From: Terribacillus saccharophilus
GTDB lineage: Bacteria > Bacillota > Bacilli > Bacillales > Amphibacillaceae
Direction of reading: 5' to 3'
Assembly (NCBI RefSeq): GCF_002272745.1
Contig: NZ_NPBD01000007.1
Span: forward strand, 186,001 to 250,000
Length of the DNA: 64,000 nucleotides
Positions within the stretch are counted from its first letter, which is position 1. Each line of letters opens with the position of its first letter. Both the position numbers and the translations under genes were made by a program. Below, in pieces: positions 26,824 to 35,884 of the stretch. A model generated the notes under the pieces. That model saw only the letters and a program-made list of their open reading frames with translations. It did not search any database and was not told where the DNA came from.

Positions 26824-27861
26824 ATGACGATACAACCAATTGACACAACTAATATTGCAAAAGGCATCGGGCCGAATGTTTCGCCGGAAGCTTTTACTAA
26901 TGATAAACGTAAGGTATTCCTATTCGGTTCGCCGAGCTATACAAATATCGGAGACCAGGCAATCGCCTATAGTATCGAGAAATTCATCCAAAGCCGGTTC
27001 CCTTATTACGAGTACATTGAAATAATGGACTATGCGACAGATGAGGGGATTGAGTTTGTTAAAGATATCATCCAGGAAGATGATATCGTCATGTTCACAG
27101 GCGGCGGAAATCTAGGCAGCTTGTACTTGGATATAGAAGAAGATCGCCGGAAGGTCTTCGCTGCTTTCAAGGATTATAAATCCATCTCCATGCCGCAGTC
27201 TGTATTCTTCGAAGACAATGAGCATGGTGAGCAGGAGAAAAAGAAGACCCAGGAAGCATATCATCAAAACAAAAATCTGGTCATTGCTGCCAGAGAATCG
27301 CAAACATTGGATGTAGTAAGGAATACATTCGATTCTGAAGTAATGTACACACCTGATATGGTAATGTCTCTCGATATTGTTCCGCGTGAGCAGGAGCGGG
27401 AAGGAGTTATGTTCTTCCTGAGAGCTGATAAAGAAAAGGTGATGGAAGAAGACTTTGTTTCCGAGCTAATGAAATGGACAAAGAAATTTGGATCTGTTGA
27501 TCGTACAGATACAGTTCTCGATGAAAACATCGTACCAAACATTGATTATGCAGACAGAGAGAAGCATTTTATCGAGATGCTTGATCTGATCAGCTCTAAA
27601 AAATTAATTATTACTGACCGCTTGCATGCGATGGTCTTCTCCATCATCACGAAAACACCTTGTCTTGTTTTCGGGAATAGCTACGGTAAAGCGAAGCACT
27701 CCTATCGCGACTGGCTTGACTCTATCAACTTTGTTGAGTATACAGATTCCAAAGACGTGGAGTTGTTGGAACAGATGGTAGAGAAACTGATGAAGGCAGA
27801 ACCAAATGAAGTGGATTTGCGCAAAGACTTTATACCGTTGGTGGACTTCTTCCGCAGCTAA
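26824..27861 (+). CDS. Polysaccharide pyruvyl transferase family protein
   Basis: 345 aa. GT-B-like pyruvyl transferase fold with the N-terminal block VFLFGSPSYTNIGDQAIAYS, then DIVMFTGGGNLGSLY, SISMPQSVFF, and near the C-terminus the active-site block ITDRLHAMVFSIITKTPCLVFGN. Such enzymes transfer pyruvate from phosphoenolpyruvate to sugars in exopolysaccharide or wall polymers (EpsI/EpsO, CsaB). Unlike those, it stands alone with its own terminator and no other polysaccharide genes nearby. The ATG at 26824 has an AGGAGGCG site. Confidence 0.9.
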   Translation: MTIQPIDTTNIAKGIGPNVSPEAFTNDKRKVFLFGSPSYTNIGDQAIAYSIEKFIQSRFPYYEYIEIMDYATDEGIEFVKDIIQEDDIVMFTGGGNLGSLYLDIEEDRRKVFAAFKDYKSISMPQSVFFEDNEHGEQEKKKTQEAYHQNKNLVIAARESQTLDVVRNTFDSEVMYTPDMVMSLDIVPREQEREGVMFFLRADKEKVMEEDFVSELMKWTKKFGSVDRTDTVLDENIVPNIDYADREKHFIEMLDLISSKKLIITDRLHAMVFSIITKTPCLVFGNSYGKAKHSYRDWLDSINFVEYTDSKDVELLEQMVEKLMKAEPNEVDLRKDFIPLVDFFRS

Positions 27862-27865
27862 GGGA

Positions 27866-27897
27866 AAAGCTAGAATCTTAGGATTCTAGCTTTTTTT
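27866..27897 (+). terminator. Terminator of the pyruvyl transferase gene
   Basis: 12-bp perfect stem (27866-27877 with 27882-27893), 4-nt loop, T-run. Confidence 0.92.
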
Positions 27898-27939
27898 ATA
27901 TCCAGTGCATAATCAATCCATAAATTTTATTAATATACG

Positions 27940-27988
27940 GTTGTATTATTATATGAATCGTTGTATATTTATTAAACAATATACAACG
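27940..27988 (+). promoter_or_regulatory. Candidate operator with three GTTGTAT units upstream of the YfcC-M20 operon
   Basis: GTTGTAT occurs at 27940-27946 and 27960-27966 as direct repeats 20 bases apart, and the second is half of an 11-bp inverted repeat (27959-27969 with 27978-27988, 8-nt centre). It lies 30-80 bases before the transporter start, with no T-run, which fits a regulator-binding region. The regulator is not in the window. Confidence 0.5.
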
Positions 27989-28017
27989 AAGATTCGTCCT
28001 TAAAGGAGTACAGCCAG

Positions 28018-29433
28018 ATGAACAGCTTACAAGATTCGCAGCAGCAGGCTGCTAAGAAAAAGAAACCAAAGCATTTTAACGTTTACGTCATGATCTTTGC
28101 ATTCATTATCGTGGCAGCAATTTTAACATATATTATTCCAGGCGGAGCGTATGACCGAGTGGATCAAGATGGCCGCAGTGTCATCCTTCCAGAAACATTC
28201 CATTACATTGATGGAGAAAGTGTCGGTCTTCTCGGCATATTTAATAGCATTCATACCGGTATGGTGAATGGTGCCAATATTATATTCTTCGTCTTGATTG
28301 TCGGTGGAGCATTTGGGATTTTCACTGCTACTGGAGCACTTGATGCTTTTATTTATATGCTGTCGAGAAAGATGGCGAATAAAGAGAAGCTGCTTATCCC
28401 TGTATTGATGCTGTTCTTTGCAGCGGCAGGCGCACTAATGGGAATGTCAGATGAAACAATCGTATATGTCGCAATTTTAGCCCCGATGGCTATAGCGCTT
28501 GGATTTGATGCATTGACCGGATTTGCGATTGTTGTACTCGGTGCAGGTGTTGGATTTACGGCGGCAGTCATGAACCCGTTCACAGTCGGGATTGCACAAG
28601 GTATTTCTGAACTGCCAACTTTCTCCGGAATCGGTTTCCGGATTGTTCTTTTCGTTATCCTATATCTCGCAGCTGTCTTCTATGTAATGCGTTATGCGAG
28701 TAAAGTGAAAAAGAACCCAGAGCTTGGAGAATACGGAAAGTTCGGCAGAAAAGCTGATACTTCCGCGCTTAACAAGACACAGAAGCTGACTACTCGTCAC
28801 AAGCTGGTACTATCAGCCTTCTTGATCAATTACGTAGTATTGATTATTGGTGTATTGAAATATGGTTGGTATATTACAGAGATCGCTGGATTATTCCTAT
28901 TGTTCGGCGTGGTTATGGGTATTCTCGGAGGAATTTCTTTCTCTGGTATTGCAGATAACTTCATACTCGGAGCAAAAGACCTGCTTGGCGGGGCGCTTAT
29001 CATCGGATTTGCTCAGGCCATCTTAGTTATTTTCAATACTTCAGGTATGATGGACACGCTACTGTATCATGCTTCCAACGCGCTTGGAATGATTCCGGCT
29101 GCACTATCTGCAGTTGGTATGCTGTTCCTGCAGATGGGCATCAATTTCTTCGTTCCGTCCGGAAGCGGACAAGCTGCTTTAACAATGCCGCTTATGGCGC
29201 CATTGTCTGATATGATTGGTGTTACGAGACAGACAGCTGTACTTGCCTATCAGTTTGGAGACGGTATCTCCAATACGATCTTGCCAACAGGCAATATTAT
29301 CGCATTGCTTGCAATCGCGGGTATCGGCTATGGAAAATGGGTGAAATGGTTCCTGCCATTCTTCCTTATTCAAATCGGCATTGCCATTATCGCTCTTATC
29401 ATAGCTCAATTAATTCAATACGGACCGTTTTAA
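28018..29433 (+). CDS. YfcC/DcuC-type transporter
   Basis: 471 aa with about 12 membrane helices after a lysine-rich cytoplasmic start (QQAAKKKKPKHF). Family features: IIPGGAYDRVDQDGR in the first external loop, GALMGMSDETIVYVAILAPM, GFTAAVMNPFTVGIAQGI and the C-terminal NFFVPSGSGQAALTMPLMAPL block. YfcC-family carriers move amino acids, peptides or dicarboxylates; context with an M20 hydrolase suggests uptake of an N-acylated amino acid or small amide. The ATG has AAAGGAG upstream; the hydrolase gene begins 18 bases after the stop. Confidence 0.9.
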   Translation: MNSLQDSQQQAAKKKKPKHFNVYVMIFAFIIVAAILTYIIPGGAYDRVDQDGRSVILPETFHYIDGESVGLLGIFNSIHTGMVNGANIIFFVLIVGGAFGIFTATGALDAFIYMLSRKMANKEKLLIPVLMLFFAAAGALMGMSDETIVYVAILAPMAIALGFDALTGFAIVVLGAGVGFTAAVMNPFTVGIAQGISELPTFSGIGFRIVLFVILYLAAVFYVMRYASKVKKNPELGEYGKFGRKADTSALNKTQKLTTRHKLVLSAFLINYVVLIIGVLKYGWYITEIAGLFLLFGVVMGILGGISFSGIADNFILGAKDLLGGALIIGFAQAILVIFNTSGMMDTLLYHASNALGMIPAALSAVGMLFLQMGINFFVPSGSGQAALTMPLMAPLSDMIGVTRQTAVLAYQFGDGISNTILPTGNIIALLAIAGIGYGKWVKWFLPFFLIQIGIAIIALIIAQLIQYGPF

Positions 29434-29451
29434 TAGAAGGAGTAATAGATT

Positions 29452-30591
29452 ATGGAATTAGAGAAATTAGTAGAGCAGGCAATCCAAGATCGCCGGCATA
29501 TTCACCAATACCCAGAACTATCAGGAGAAGAATACGAGACAGGTAAATACGTACGTAACAGACTGGAAAAGCTAGGCATCGAGATTCTAGATTTTCAGCC
29601 GCCAAGTGTAGTCGGTTATGTGAAAGGCACAAAAGGAGATAAGACAATCGCGCTTCGTGCAGATATGGATGCACTTCCGATTGTAGAAGAAGGGGACAAG
29701 CCTTATATCTCCAAGCATCACGGGGTTTCCCATATGTGCGGACATGATGGGCATACAGCTATCCTGCTTGCTGTAGCAGAGTGGATGACGCTGCATAAAG
29801 AGGAAGTGGAGCCGAACGTCGTGCTTTTATTCCAATCCTCTGAAGAGGCGTCTCCGAGCGGTGCAGATAAGCTGATCAAAGAAGGTGCATTAGAAGGCGT
29901 CAGCAGCATCTATGGCATCCATGTCGATGCTGGTCTGGAAAAGGGCCAATTCGGCACTCGTCCTGGCGCCATGATGGCATCTGTCGATGATTTCGAAATA
30001 AAGATTCAAGGCTCTGGCGGACATGCATCTACGCCGCATCTAACTGTAGATCCGATCTATATCGCAACACATGTGATTCAAGCGCTGCAAAGCATTGTCA
30101 GCCGTAAACTGAATCCAATGGACGCTAGTGTCATTTCTGTTGGGAAGATCGAAGCTGGCAACACATACAATGTCATTCCAGATTCAGCTAAAATCATCGG
30201 GACGATGCGCTCCTTCTCTACAGAAGCAGTACAGACGATCCAAGAACAGATTGTCAAGCTGACAAAAGGCATTTGTGAATCATTTGGTGCTACAGCGGAA
30301 GTTAACTTCATCATTGGCACACCGCCGCTTATCAATGATGAAAAAGAAGCAGCTTTTGCAGAAGAGCTGCTGCAGAAGACATTCGGTGCAGAACGCTATG
30401 AAGAATTGGAGCCAGTTATGGGCTCTGAAGATTTCTCCTACTACTTACAGGAGATCCCGGGGGTATTCGTAAAGGTCGGTATGCAAGGAGAGAAGAGTCA
30501 GTATCCACATCACCATCCGAAGTTTGAAATTGATGAAGATGTGTTTGGGGATGCGATCAAGGTGTTCCAGCAGTTTATTTTAAATCAATAA
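29452..30591 (+). CDS. M20 family amidohydrolase (N-acyl amino acid hydrolase type)
   Basis: 379 aa cytoplasmic metallohydrolase. The M20D pattern is complete: DRRHIHQYPELSGEEYET at the N-terminus, LRADMDALPI, MCGHDGHTA (metal-binding Cys/His), SSEEASPSGA (catalytic Glu pair region), HVDAGLEKGQFGTRPG, a dimerisation lid domain in the middle, and GSEDFSYY near the C-terminus. Members hydrolyse N-acetyl- or other N-acyl amino acids (YxeP, hippurate hydrolase, IAA-amino acid hydrolase). Co-transcribed with the YfcC-type carrier, which probably supplies its substrate. Confidence 0.93.
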   Translation: MELEKLVEQAIQDRRHIHQYPELSGEEYETGKYVRNRLEKLGIEILDFQPPSVVGYVKGTKGDKTIALRADMDALPIVEEGDKPYISKHHGVSHMCGHDGHTAILLAVAEWMTLHKEEVEPNVVLLFQSSEEASPSGADKLIKEGALEGVSSIYGIHVDAGLEKGQFGTRPGAMMASVDDFEIKIQGSGGHASTPHLTVDPIYIATHVIQALQSIVSRKLNPMDASVISVGKIEAGNTYNVIPDSAKIIGTMRSFSTEAVQTIQEQIVKLTKGICESFGATAEVNFIIGTPPLINDEKEAAFAEELLQKTFGAERYEELEPVMGSEDFSYYLQEIPGVFVKVGMQGEKSQYPHHHPKFEIDEDVFGDAIKVFQQFILNQ

Positions 30592-30593
30592 GT

Positions 30594-30630
30594 AAAAGGA
30601 GCATATGGGATAGCCCATATGCTCCTTTTT
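30594..30630. terminator. Bidirectional terminator between the M20 hydrolase and lacD
   Basis: Perfect 16-bp stem (30594-30609 with 30614-30629), 4-nt loop, T-run on both strands. Confidence 0.93.
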
Positions 30631-31622
30631 TATGCGAGTATTTCAGCCTGTTTCCAGGATGTCGCAGTTTGTTTTAATACTTCATTTAACGCTTCTACAT
30701 TTTTTCTGCCTTCCTGCTGCAGCCACTGTTTTCCTGCATCTTCACCGTCACGGCCGAAGATGGCTACGCTATCCTTCCAGGTTGCCCGGCCACATAATAC
30801 ACCGTTAAAGCTGGAACCTGCTTCTTTTGCAAAACGTAACGTCTCTTGGAAAAGGGAAGCACTAACGCCTGCACTCAAGAAGATGAATGGCAAATCAGTT
30901 GCCTCGCTTTGCTCTTTGAAATAGCGCTGTGCTTCTTCGCGGGAGTACACAGGTGTTTCTTCAGAGAATCCTTCTACATAGGACATGTTTACTGGAACTT
31001 CGACTTTTAACACATCCACCTTGTATTGAGATTTTGAGAATTCCTTCATCATCTCATTTACTTTATGCGGTTTTACTTTAGCGTACTCCCGACCTTTTAC
31101 ATCATCATTGTGCGCGTCATAAGAGACGAGCTCCAAGAAGAAAAGAATATCCTCTGCCTGACATTCAGATCCGAGACGTTCCACGAAGATATGCTTCTTT
31201 TCGTTAATGCTTGGATCTTCATCTACATCATAATACAAAAGGAATTTCACTGCATCTGCACCCTGTGCCTTAATTCGCTGAACAGACCAGTCATCGAGAA
31301 TATCTGGCATGCGTCCCGGCTGAGTCGTATCGTAGCCAGTTTTTTCATAAGCAAGTAGCAAACCGGCACTTTTATCACGTTTCTGTGCGGCTGGCAAACC
31401 ATACTCAGGATCCAGCAAGATAGAAGTCGCATATGGTGTGAGTTCCTCAGAAATCAGTTCTTTAAAAGATACAATTGTATCGTCTCCCTGGTCATTCGTG
31501 CTTTCCTGTTGCAGCATCTTTTTTAAGGAGCCTCGCTGATCAATGGCGAGGGCGCCAATAATACCATTTTCGTCTGATAGTCTTTCAAGTGCTTCTCGTT
31601 TAGCAGGTGTTAAATTTAACAT
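30630..31622 (-). CDS. lacD: Tagatose-1,6-bisphosphate aldolase, LacD type
   Basis: 330 aa class I aldolase that splits tagatose 1,6-bisphosphate (and, with broad specificity, related ketohexose bisphosphates) to dihydroxyacetone phosphate and glyceraldehyde 3-phosphate. Family blocks: [20 protein letters not shown] near the N-terminus, [31 protein letters not shown] (with the Schiff-base lysine expected around KVEVPVNM or VKF), [14 protein letters not shown] and [12 protein letters not shown]. The ATG at 31622 has an AAAGGAG site. It is the third gene of the PfkB kinase-PTS-aldolase operon, 13 bases after the PTS gene. Confidence 0.93.
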   Translation of the reverse strand: MLNLTPAKREALERLSDENGIIGALAIDQRGSLKKMLQQESTNDQGDDTIVSFKELISEELTPYATSILLDPEYGLPAAQKRDKSAGLLLAYEKTGYDTTQPGRMPDILDDWSVQRIKAQGADAVKFLLYYDVDEDPSINEKKHIFVERLGSECQAEDILFFLELVSYDAHNDDVKGREYAKVKPHKVNEMMKEFSKSQYKVDVLKVEVPVNMSYVEGFSEETPVYSREEAQRYFKEQSEATDLPFIFLSAGVSASLFQETLRFAKEAGSSFNGVLCGRATWKDSVAIFGRDGEDAGKQWLQQEGRKNVEALNEVLKQTATSWKQAEILA

Positions 31623-31635
31623 CTTAGCAGCTCCT

Positions 31636-33546
31636 TTAAGCAGATAGTTTAGTAGAAAAAAGGGCAAGAATATCTTCTGAGTTAGTCGCATGATGCAACT
31701 GATCGATCGTTTCCTGATGTACCAGCATTTTAGAAACCTCTGATAAGTAATACAGATGATTGGAGGCAGTTCCTGCTGGGATGAGCATGCTAATCACGAT
31801 TCGGATTGGCTGCCCATCTAATGCTTTCCATTCGACTCCGTCAGCCAGCTTAAAGATGATGATTGCTGGTTTCAGAACTTCACTGCGCTCGGTATGGGGG
31901 ATAGCGATACCTTGTTCCATGCCGGTTGTACTTGCTTTTTCTCTCTGGAGAAAGCCATCTACAATAGCGCCTGGATCTGTGATGATACCGTGCTGCTTCG
32001 CTGTTTCAGCGATTTGCTGAAATACTTCTATTTGAGTAGCTGCTTTCACATCCACCTTGATTGTGTCGAGAGACATAATCTGACTGATATCTTGTACTGG
32101 TAAAGCTGTTTTTTCTGTAACAGCTGCTGTCTCAGCAATAGGTGTTTCCTTCACTTTGTTTTTAGCAGCTGTACGCTTTTGATCCATTCCAATCAAGAAG
32201 CCGCTTACAACTGCACCAGCGAGGATGGCCAGTATCCAAAGGAAAGGATGTGTAACGATTGGGAGCACGATAAATCCGCCGTGTGGAGCTGGTACCTGTA
32301 CTTTAAATACGTAAGTCAAAATTGCTGCGATAGAGGAACCGATCATTAGAAACGGAATGACCTTTAGCGGCTTTTTCGCTGCAAATGGAATGGCTCCTTC
32401 TGTGATATGCGTAGAGCCCAGCAGGAAGTTGACCAGTCCTGCACTGCGCTCACTTGTGCTGTAAGCTTTACCGGCAAATAGCGTTGCGAAGCCAGTAGCG
32501 ATCGGCGGAACGATACAAGCAGCTGATACACCTGCCATGAAGAAGTAGTTTCCATCAGACAGCAGTGCAGTTCCTGTTACGTAAGCTGCTTTATTAACTG
32601 GGCCACCCATATCGAATGCGCACATAATTCCTACAATAAGTCCTAATACAATTGGATTGGAGTTTTGGAAGCTTGCTAGAAAATCCATCATTGCTTGGTT
32701 GATCCAACCCATCGGAGCTGAAATGAACCACATTGCAAAGCCGGCAATGAAAATACCGAAGACAGGGAATAGGAAAATCGATTTCAAGCCATCAAGCTGT
32801 TTTGGCAGAGCTTTGAACAAGTAACCTAGTCCGAGAATGATATAACCGGTCATAAAACCGCCGATAATACCGCCCAAGAAACCAGTACCATTCGTGAAAG
32901 CTATCATCCCGACGATGAAACCGATAATCAGACCAGGCCGTTTGGCTATCGATTCAGCAATATAAGCACATAGCACCGGTACCATCAGGTTCATGGCAAT
33001 GCCGCCAATTGTGTTCATATAATAAGCGAACTCGTTATACTGCGAGCTTTCTGGGTCAGCAGAGTGGATACCGAACATGAGAGAGATGGCAATCATGACA
33101 CCGCCTGCTACGACAATCGGAAGCATATGAGAGACACCGTTCATGAGGGATACGTAGATACTGCGTATAACAGATTCTTTTTGCTGCGGTTCGGAGCTGC
33201 CTGCTGAAGCAGCACGCTGTCCATCTTTATATATAGGCGCTGTCTGGTTGATGATGCTATCAAGCAACTTATCTGGCTCTTTGATTCCCTTGCTGACAGC
33301 CACATTGACAACCCGTTTACCAACAAAGCGATCTCGATTTACATCTTTGTCAGCAGCGATGATGACGCCATCTGCTGCATCAATATCAGCTTGTGTCAGT
33401 GCGCCTTGTATACCGTCCTGACCATGTGTTTCTACTTTTATGGAGATGCCGCGTTTTCGTGCAGCTTCTTCCAAGGCTTCTTTTGCCATAAAAGTATGGG
33501 CAATACCGGTAGGACAGCCGGTTGCAGCAATAATTCTATACGTCAT
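31636..33546 (-). CDS. fruA: PTS fructose-type transporter, IIB-IIC-IIA
   Basis: 636 aa sugar permease of the phosphotransferase system. IIB is N-terminal with phospho-acceptor Cys11 in [15 protein letters not shown]; the IIC membrane part spans about residues 125-460 with eight to ten helices ([48 protein letters not shown]); IIA is C-terminal with His551 in [12 protein letters not shown]. The usual fructose systems share this family, but the downstream LacD aldolase suggests that the sugar could be tagatose. The ATG at 33546 overlaps the end of the kinase gene; a GTG three codons earlier is possible. Confidence 0.93.
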   Translation of the reverse strand: MTYRIIAATGCPTGIAHTFMAKEALEEAARKRGISIKVETHGQDGIQGALTQADIDAADGVIIAADKDVNRDRFVGKRVVNVAVSKGIKEPDKLLDSIINQTAPIYKDGQRAASAGSSEPQQKESVIRSIYVSLMNGVSHMLPIVVAGGVMIAISLMFGIHSADPESSQYNEFAYYMNTIGGIAMNLMVPVLCAYIAESIAKRPGLIIGFIVGMIAFTNGTGFLGGIIGGFMTGYIILGLGYLFKALPKQLDGLKSIFLFPVFGIFIAGFAMWFISAPMGWINQAMMDFLASFQNSNPIVLGLIVGIMCAFDMGGPVNKAAYVTGTALLSDGNYFFMAGVSAACIVPPIATGFATLFAGKAYSTSERSAGLVNFLLGSTHITEGAIPFAAKKPLKVIPFLMIGSSIAAILTYVFKVQVPAPHGGFIVLPIVTHPFLWILAILAGAVVSGFLIGMDQKRTAAKNKVKETPIAETAAVTEKTALPVQDISQIMSLDTIKVDVKAATQIEVFQQIAETAKQHGIITDPGAIVDGFLQREKASTTGMEQGIAIPHTERSEVLKPAIIIFKLADGVEWKALDGQPIRIVISMLIPAGTASNHLYYLSEVSKMLVHQETIDQLHHATNSEDILALFSTKLSA

Positions 33547-34480
33547 GCTTAACACCCCATTTTCTATTTAATTGAATTTGACTTGCTAAGTAAGGAATAT
33601 CATTAAGATCAGATAAACCTGATGTGAAAGCTGTGGAAGAGCCAGCAGCTGTTGCATAAACCAAAGCTTCTTCCTCGGAATCTCCTAGCATTAATTTGCC
33701 GGCAAATGCAGCAAGCATCGTGTCACCAGCACAGGCAGTGTTCACTATCTTGCCTGAAGGAGCATTGACAGCTAACTCCTGTGTGCTGTCACAGTACAGG
33801 GCACCTTGCGCGCCGCAAGATAAGAGGACACGCTGAGCACCTCGCTTCAGCAGCTGTTCGGCAGCTTTTTGCAGTTCTGCCTGATCTGTATGATCGGAAA
33901 GATTGAACCAATTTGCTATTTCTTCATCATTTGGTTTGATAAGATAAGGCTCATATGCAAGGCAGTCCAGTAACACCGGGGAGCTGATATCAAGAACCAG
34001 CTTGACTCCTTGCTGTTGGGCAATTCGGGCAATGTCGAGATGAATCTGATCGTCAACACCGCGAGGAAGGCTGCCCGAAACAAATAGCCAATCACCGTTC
34101 TTAAGCTTCTTTATTTGTTCAAGCAGCTGCTCTTGTGCCTCCCTTGAAATGACAGGCCCTCTGTTAACCGCTTTGTATTCCAAGCTCTCTGAACGGACGA
34201 AAGTATTAATACGAGTTATCCCATCTACATTTATGAATGCGGTTTCAATTCCGGAGGCTTCAAGCTCTTGTTCAATGAAATCTCCGGTAAAACCGCCTAG
34301 GAATCCGGTTGCCATATTAGAAATGCCAAGCTTCTTCAACATAAATGATATATTGATGGCTTTTCCATTCGGCTGATACTCTTCAAATATGCTTCTGTTT
34401 ACGACGAAAGGATCAAAAGAGGTAAACTCTGAGAAAAGATCGATCGCTGGATTCATCGTGCATGTATAAATCATCCGCAT
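33536..34480 (-). CDS. fruK: PfkB-family 1-phosphofructokinase / tagatose-phosphate kinase
   Basis: 314 aa ribokinase-fold kinase that adds a second phosphate to the imported ketohexose 1-phosphate. Motifs: IYTCTMNPAIDLFSE at the N-terminus, NGKAINISFMLKKLG, TGFLGGFTGDFIE, WLFVSGSLPRGV, IKPNDEEIANWF and the anion-hole/catalytic loop NTACAGDTMLAAF, where Cys replaces the first Gly of the common GAGD. First gene of the operon and overlapping the PTS gene by 11 bases. The start is ambiguous: GTG 34483, ATG 34480 or ATG 34474; an AGG core 5 bases before 34480 favours that one. Confidence 0.9.
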   Translation of the reverse strand: MRMIYTCTMNPAIDLFSEFTSFDPFVVNRSIFEEYQPNGKAINISFMLKKLGISNMATGFLGGFTGDFIEQELEASGIETAFINVDGITRINTFVRSESLEYKAVNRGPVISREAQEQLLEQIKKLKNGDWLFVSGSLPRGVDDQIHLDIARIAQQQGVKLVLDISSPVLLDCLAYEPYLIKPNDEEIANWFNLSDHTDQAELQKAAEQLLKRGAQRVLLSCGAQGALYCDSTQELAVNAPSGKIVNTACAGDTMLAAFAGKLMLGDSEEEALVYATAAGSSTAFTSGLSDLNDIPYLASQIQLNRKWGVKHDV

Positions 34481-34530
34481 CACTGCCTATCTGTGTTTTT
34501 CTTACAAATTAATTATGGCATGCCTTTCGA

Positions 34531-34544
34531 TGTAAATGTTTTCA
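34531..34544. promoter_or_regulatory. CRE-like catabolite repression site 1
   Basis: TGTAAATGTTTTCA matches TGWAANCGNTNWCA at 11 of 12 non-N positions (13 of 14 counting N), with the central CG as TG. It lies in the divergent region between the sugar operon and its RpiR regulator. Confidence 0.5.
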
Positions 34545-34570
34545 ACATTCACTGATTTCGCTACAATATT

Positions 34571-34584
34571 AGTAAACGTTTACA
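34571..34584. promoter_or_regulatory. CRE-like site 2 / perfect palindrome
   Basis: Read on the minus strand TGTAAACGTTTACT matches the CRE consensus at all but the last position and contains the perfect 12-bp palindrome GTAAACGTTTAC (34572-34583). It is 14 bases before the regulator start, so it may also be an RpiR operator. Confidence 0.55.
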
Positions 34585-34597
34585 CGGGGGAATCGTC

Positions 34598-35380
34598 ATG
34601 AATGAGGCCTTTCTGACGCGGGTCAGCCGACATACAGAGAAAATGAGTGAGGCGGAGCTTTATCTAATCCGCTATATAAGGGAGAATCTTAATACAATTC
34701 CTAAGTTATCTATCGTACGGTTAAGTGAAGATGCTAATGTTTCCACGGCTACCATTGTTCGTACAATGAAAAAACTTGGTTATAACGGGTTTACCGATTT
34801 TAAAATCCGGCTGAAGGATGAGAATGATCAGAACCCAAACTTTTCAATTATTGAGCAAGTGGATGAAGAAATAAAAGATGCCATCTTAAAGAATGAACAA
34901 GAGGTGATGCGAACAATCGAAATACTGAATAGCGGGTTAATAGAAGATACTGTACAAAAAATTCGTCACAGCAAGCGCGTTATATTATTCGCAAGAGGTT
35001 TTTCGGAGCTGATCGCAAAGGAAATGGAAGTGAAACTGCAGCTGTTGAATAAGTATGCAGAGCTGCATGATGATCCAAATATTATTCGGACGAAAAGTAA
35101 GAGGCTGGAAGAAGGGGATTTAGTCATTTTTGTTTCGCTGAACGGGTATACCGAAGAACTAGTGGATGCGGCAAAAAGCTGTCAGCAAAATGATACAAGT
35201 ATGATCGCCTTGACTTGTAACAAAAACAGTCCGCTTGCATCGCTAGCTGAATTAACACTAACTGGCTATAAGTCAGAAACATCTTATTTCCCGGATTATG
35301 AGGTTAGGTCGAGACTTCCGCTTCAGGTGATTTCGAGAATACTGCTAGATGCTTATGCTATTCGTGCAGGAAAGTCCTAA
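34598..35380 (+). CDS. RpiR/MurR-family regulator with SIS domain
   Basis: 260 aa. N-terminal RpiR helix-turn-helix (about 1-77; RLSEDANVSTATIVRTMKKLGYNGFTDFK) and a C-terminal sugar-phosphate isomerase (SIS) domain (about 105-245; RVILFARGFSELIAKEMEVKLQLL, VIFVSLNGYTEELVDAAK) that binds a phosphosugar. Divergently transcribed from the kinase-PTS-aldolase operon with 117 bases between, so it is the probable sensor of the tagatose- or fructose-phosphate made by that operon. The ATG follows a GGGGGAA site. Confidence 0.92.
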   Translation: MNEAFLTRVSRHTEKMSEAELYLIRYIRENLNTIPKLSIVRLSEDANVSTATIVRTMKKLGYNGFTDFKIRLKDENDQNPNFSIIEQVDEEIKDAILKNEQEVMRTIEILNSGLIEDTVQKIRHSKRVILFARGFSELIAKEMEVKLQLLNKYAELHDDPNIIRTKSKRLEEGDLVIFVSLNGYTEELVDAAKSCQQNDTSMIALTCNKNSPLASLAELTLTGYKSETSYFPDYEVRSRLPLQVISRILLDAYAIRAGKS

Positions 35381-35400
35381 TTTACAGAAGGGAGAGATGT

Positions 35401-35706
35401 ATGCCAATATATAACAAGCTTGTACGAGATAATATTCCAGCGATAATTCAGCAAGCAGGGAAAGTACCTAAGACTACAGTGCTTGATCAAGATAGGTATG
35501 TGGAAGAATTAAAAGTAAAGCTGTTAGAGGAAAGCAAAAGAACATAACGAGGTTGTAGAAGAAGCGGCTGATTTATTGGAGTACTGCATGCGCTGCTTGG
35601 AGCAAAGGACATATCACTAGAAGATATAGAAGGCGTGCGTAAGCAAAAGAAAGAAGAGTGCGGCGGATTTAATGAGAAAATCTTTTTGATAGAAGTTAGT
35701 AAATAG
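35401..35706 (+). pseudogene. Broken MazG-like / phosphoribosyl-ATP pyrophosphohydrolase-type gene
   Basis: Starts well (GGGAGAG site, MPIYNKLVRDNIPAIIQQAGK, the family N-terminus) but the first frame stops at 35545-35547. The expected continuation EHNEVVEEAADLLE lies in the +1 frame from 35540, and the end VLHALLGAKDISLEDIEGVRKQKKEECGGFNEKIFLIEV returns to the first frame from 35581. Thus one extra base near 35537-35540 and one missing base near 35580 break an otherwise complete ~101-residue NTP pyrophosphohydrolase. Either a recent pseudogene or two sequence errors. Confidence 0.8.
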
Positions 35707-35820
35707 TCTTAGGGCAGATACTATGAATTATAAATTGGGATACAAATATCATTCTTTTTCCAGGCATCTAAGCAAGTATCTGCAATTGGCAGGGCTGAGC
35801 GTGTAGAGTGCGAAATTATA

Positions 35821-35859
35821 AAAAGGACTCCAGCTGATTAGAGCTTGAGTCCTTTTTAT
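35821..35859 (+). terminator. Terminator downstream of the broken pyrophosphohydrolase gene
   Basis: 10-bp stem (35821-35830 with 35847-35856) with additional AGCT/AGCT pairs inside, 6-nt loop, T-run; T-rich on both strands. Confidence 0.8.
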
Positions 35860-35884
35860 TAGAGCTCTGATATTCTCTAGCAAA

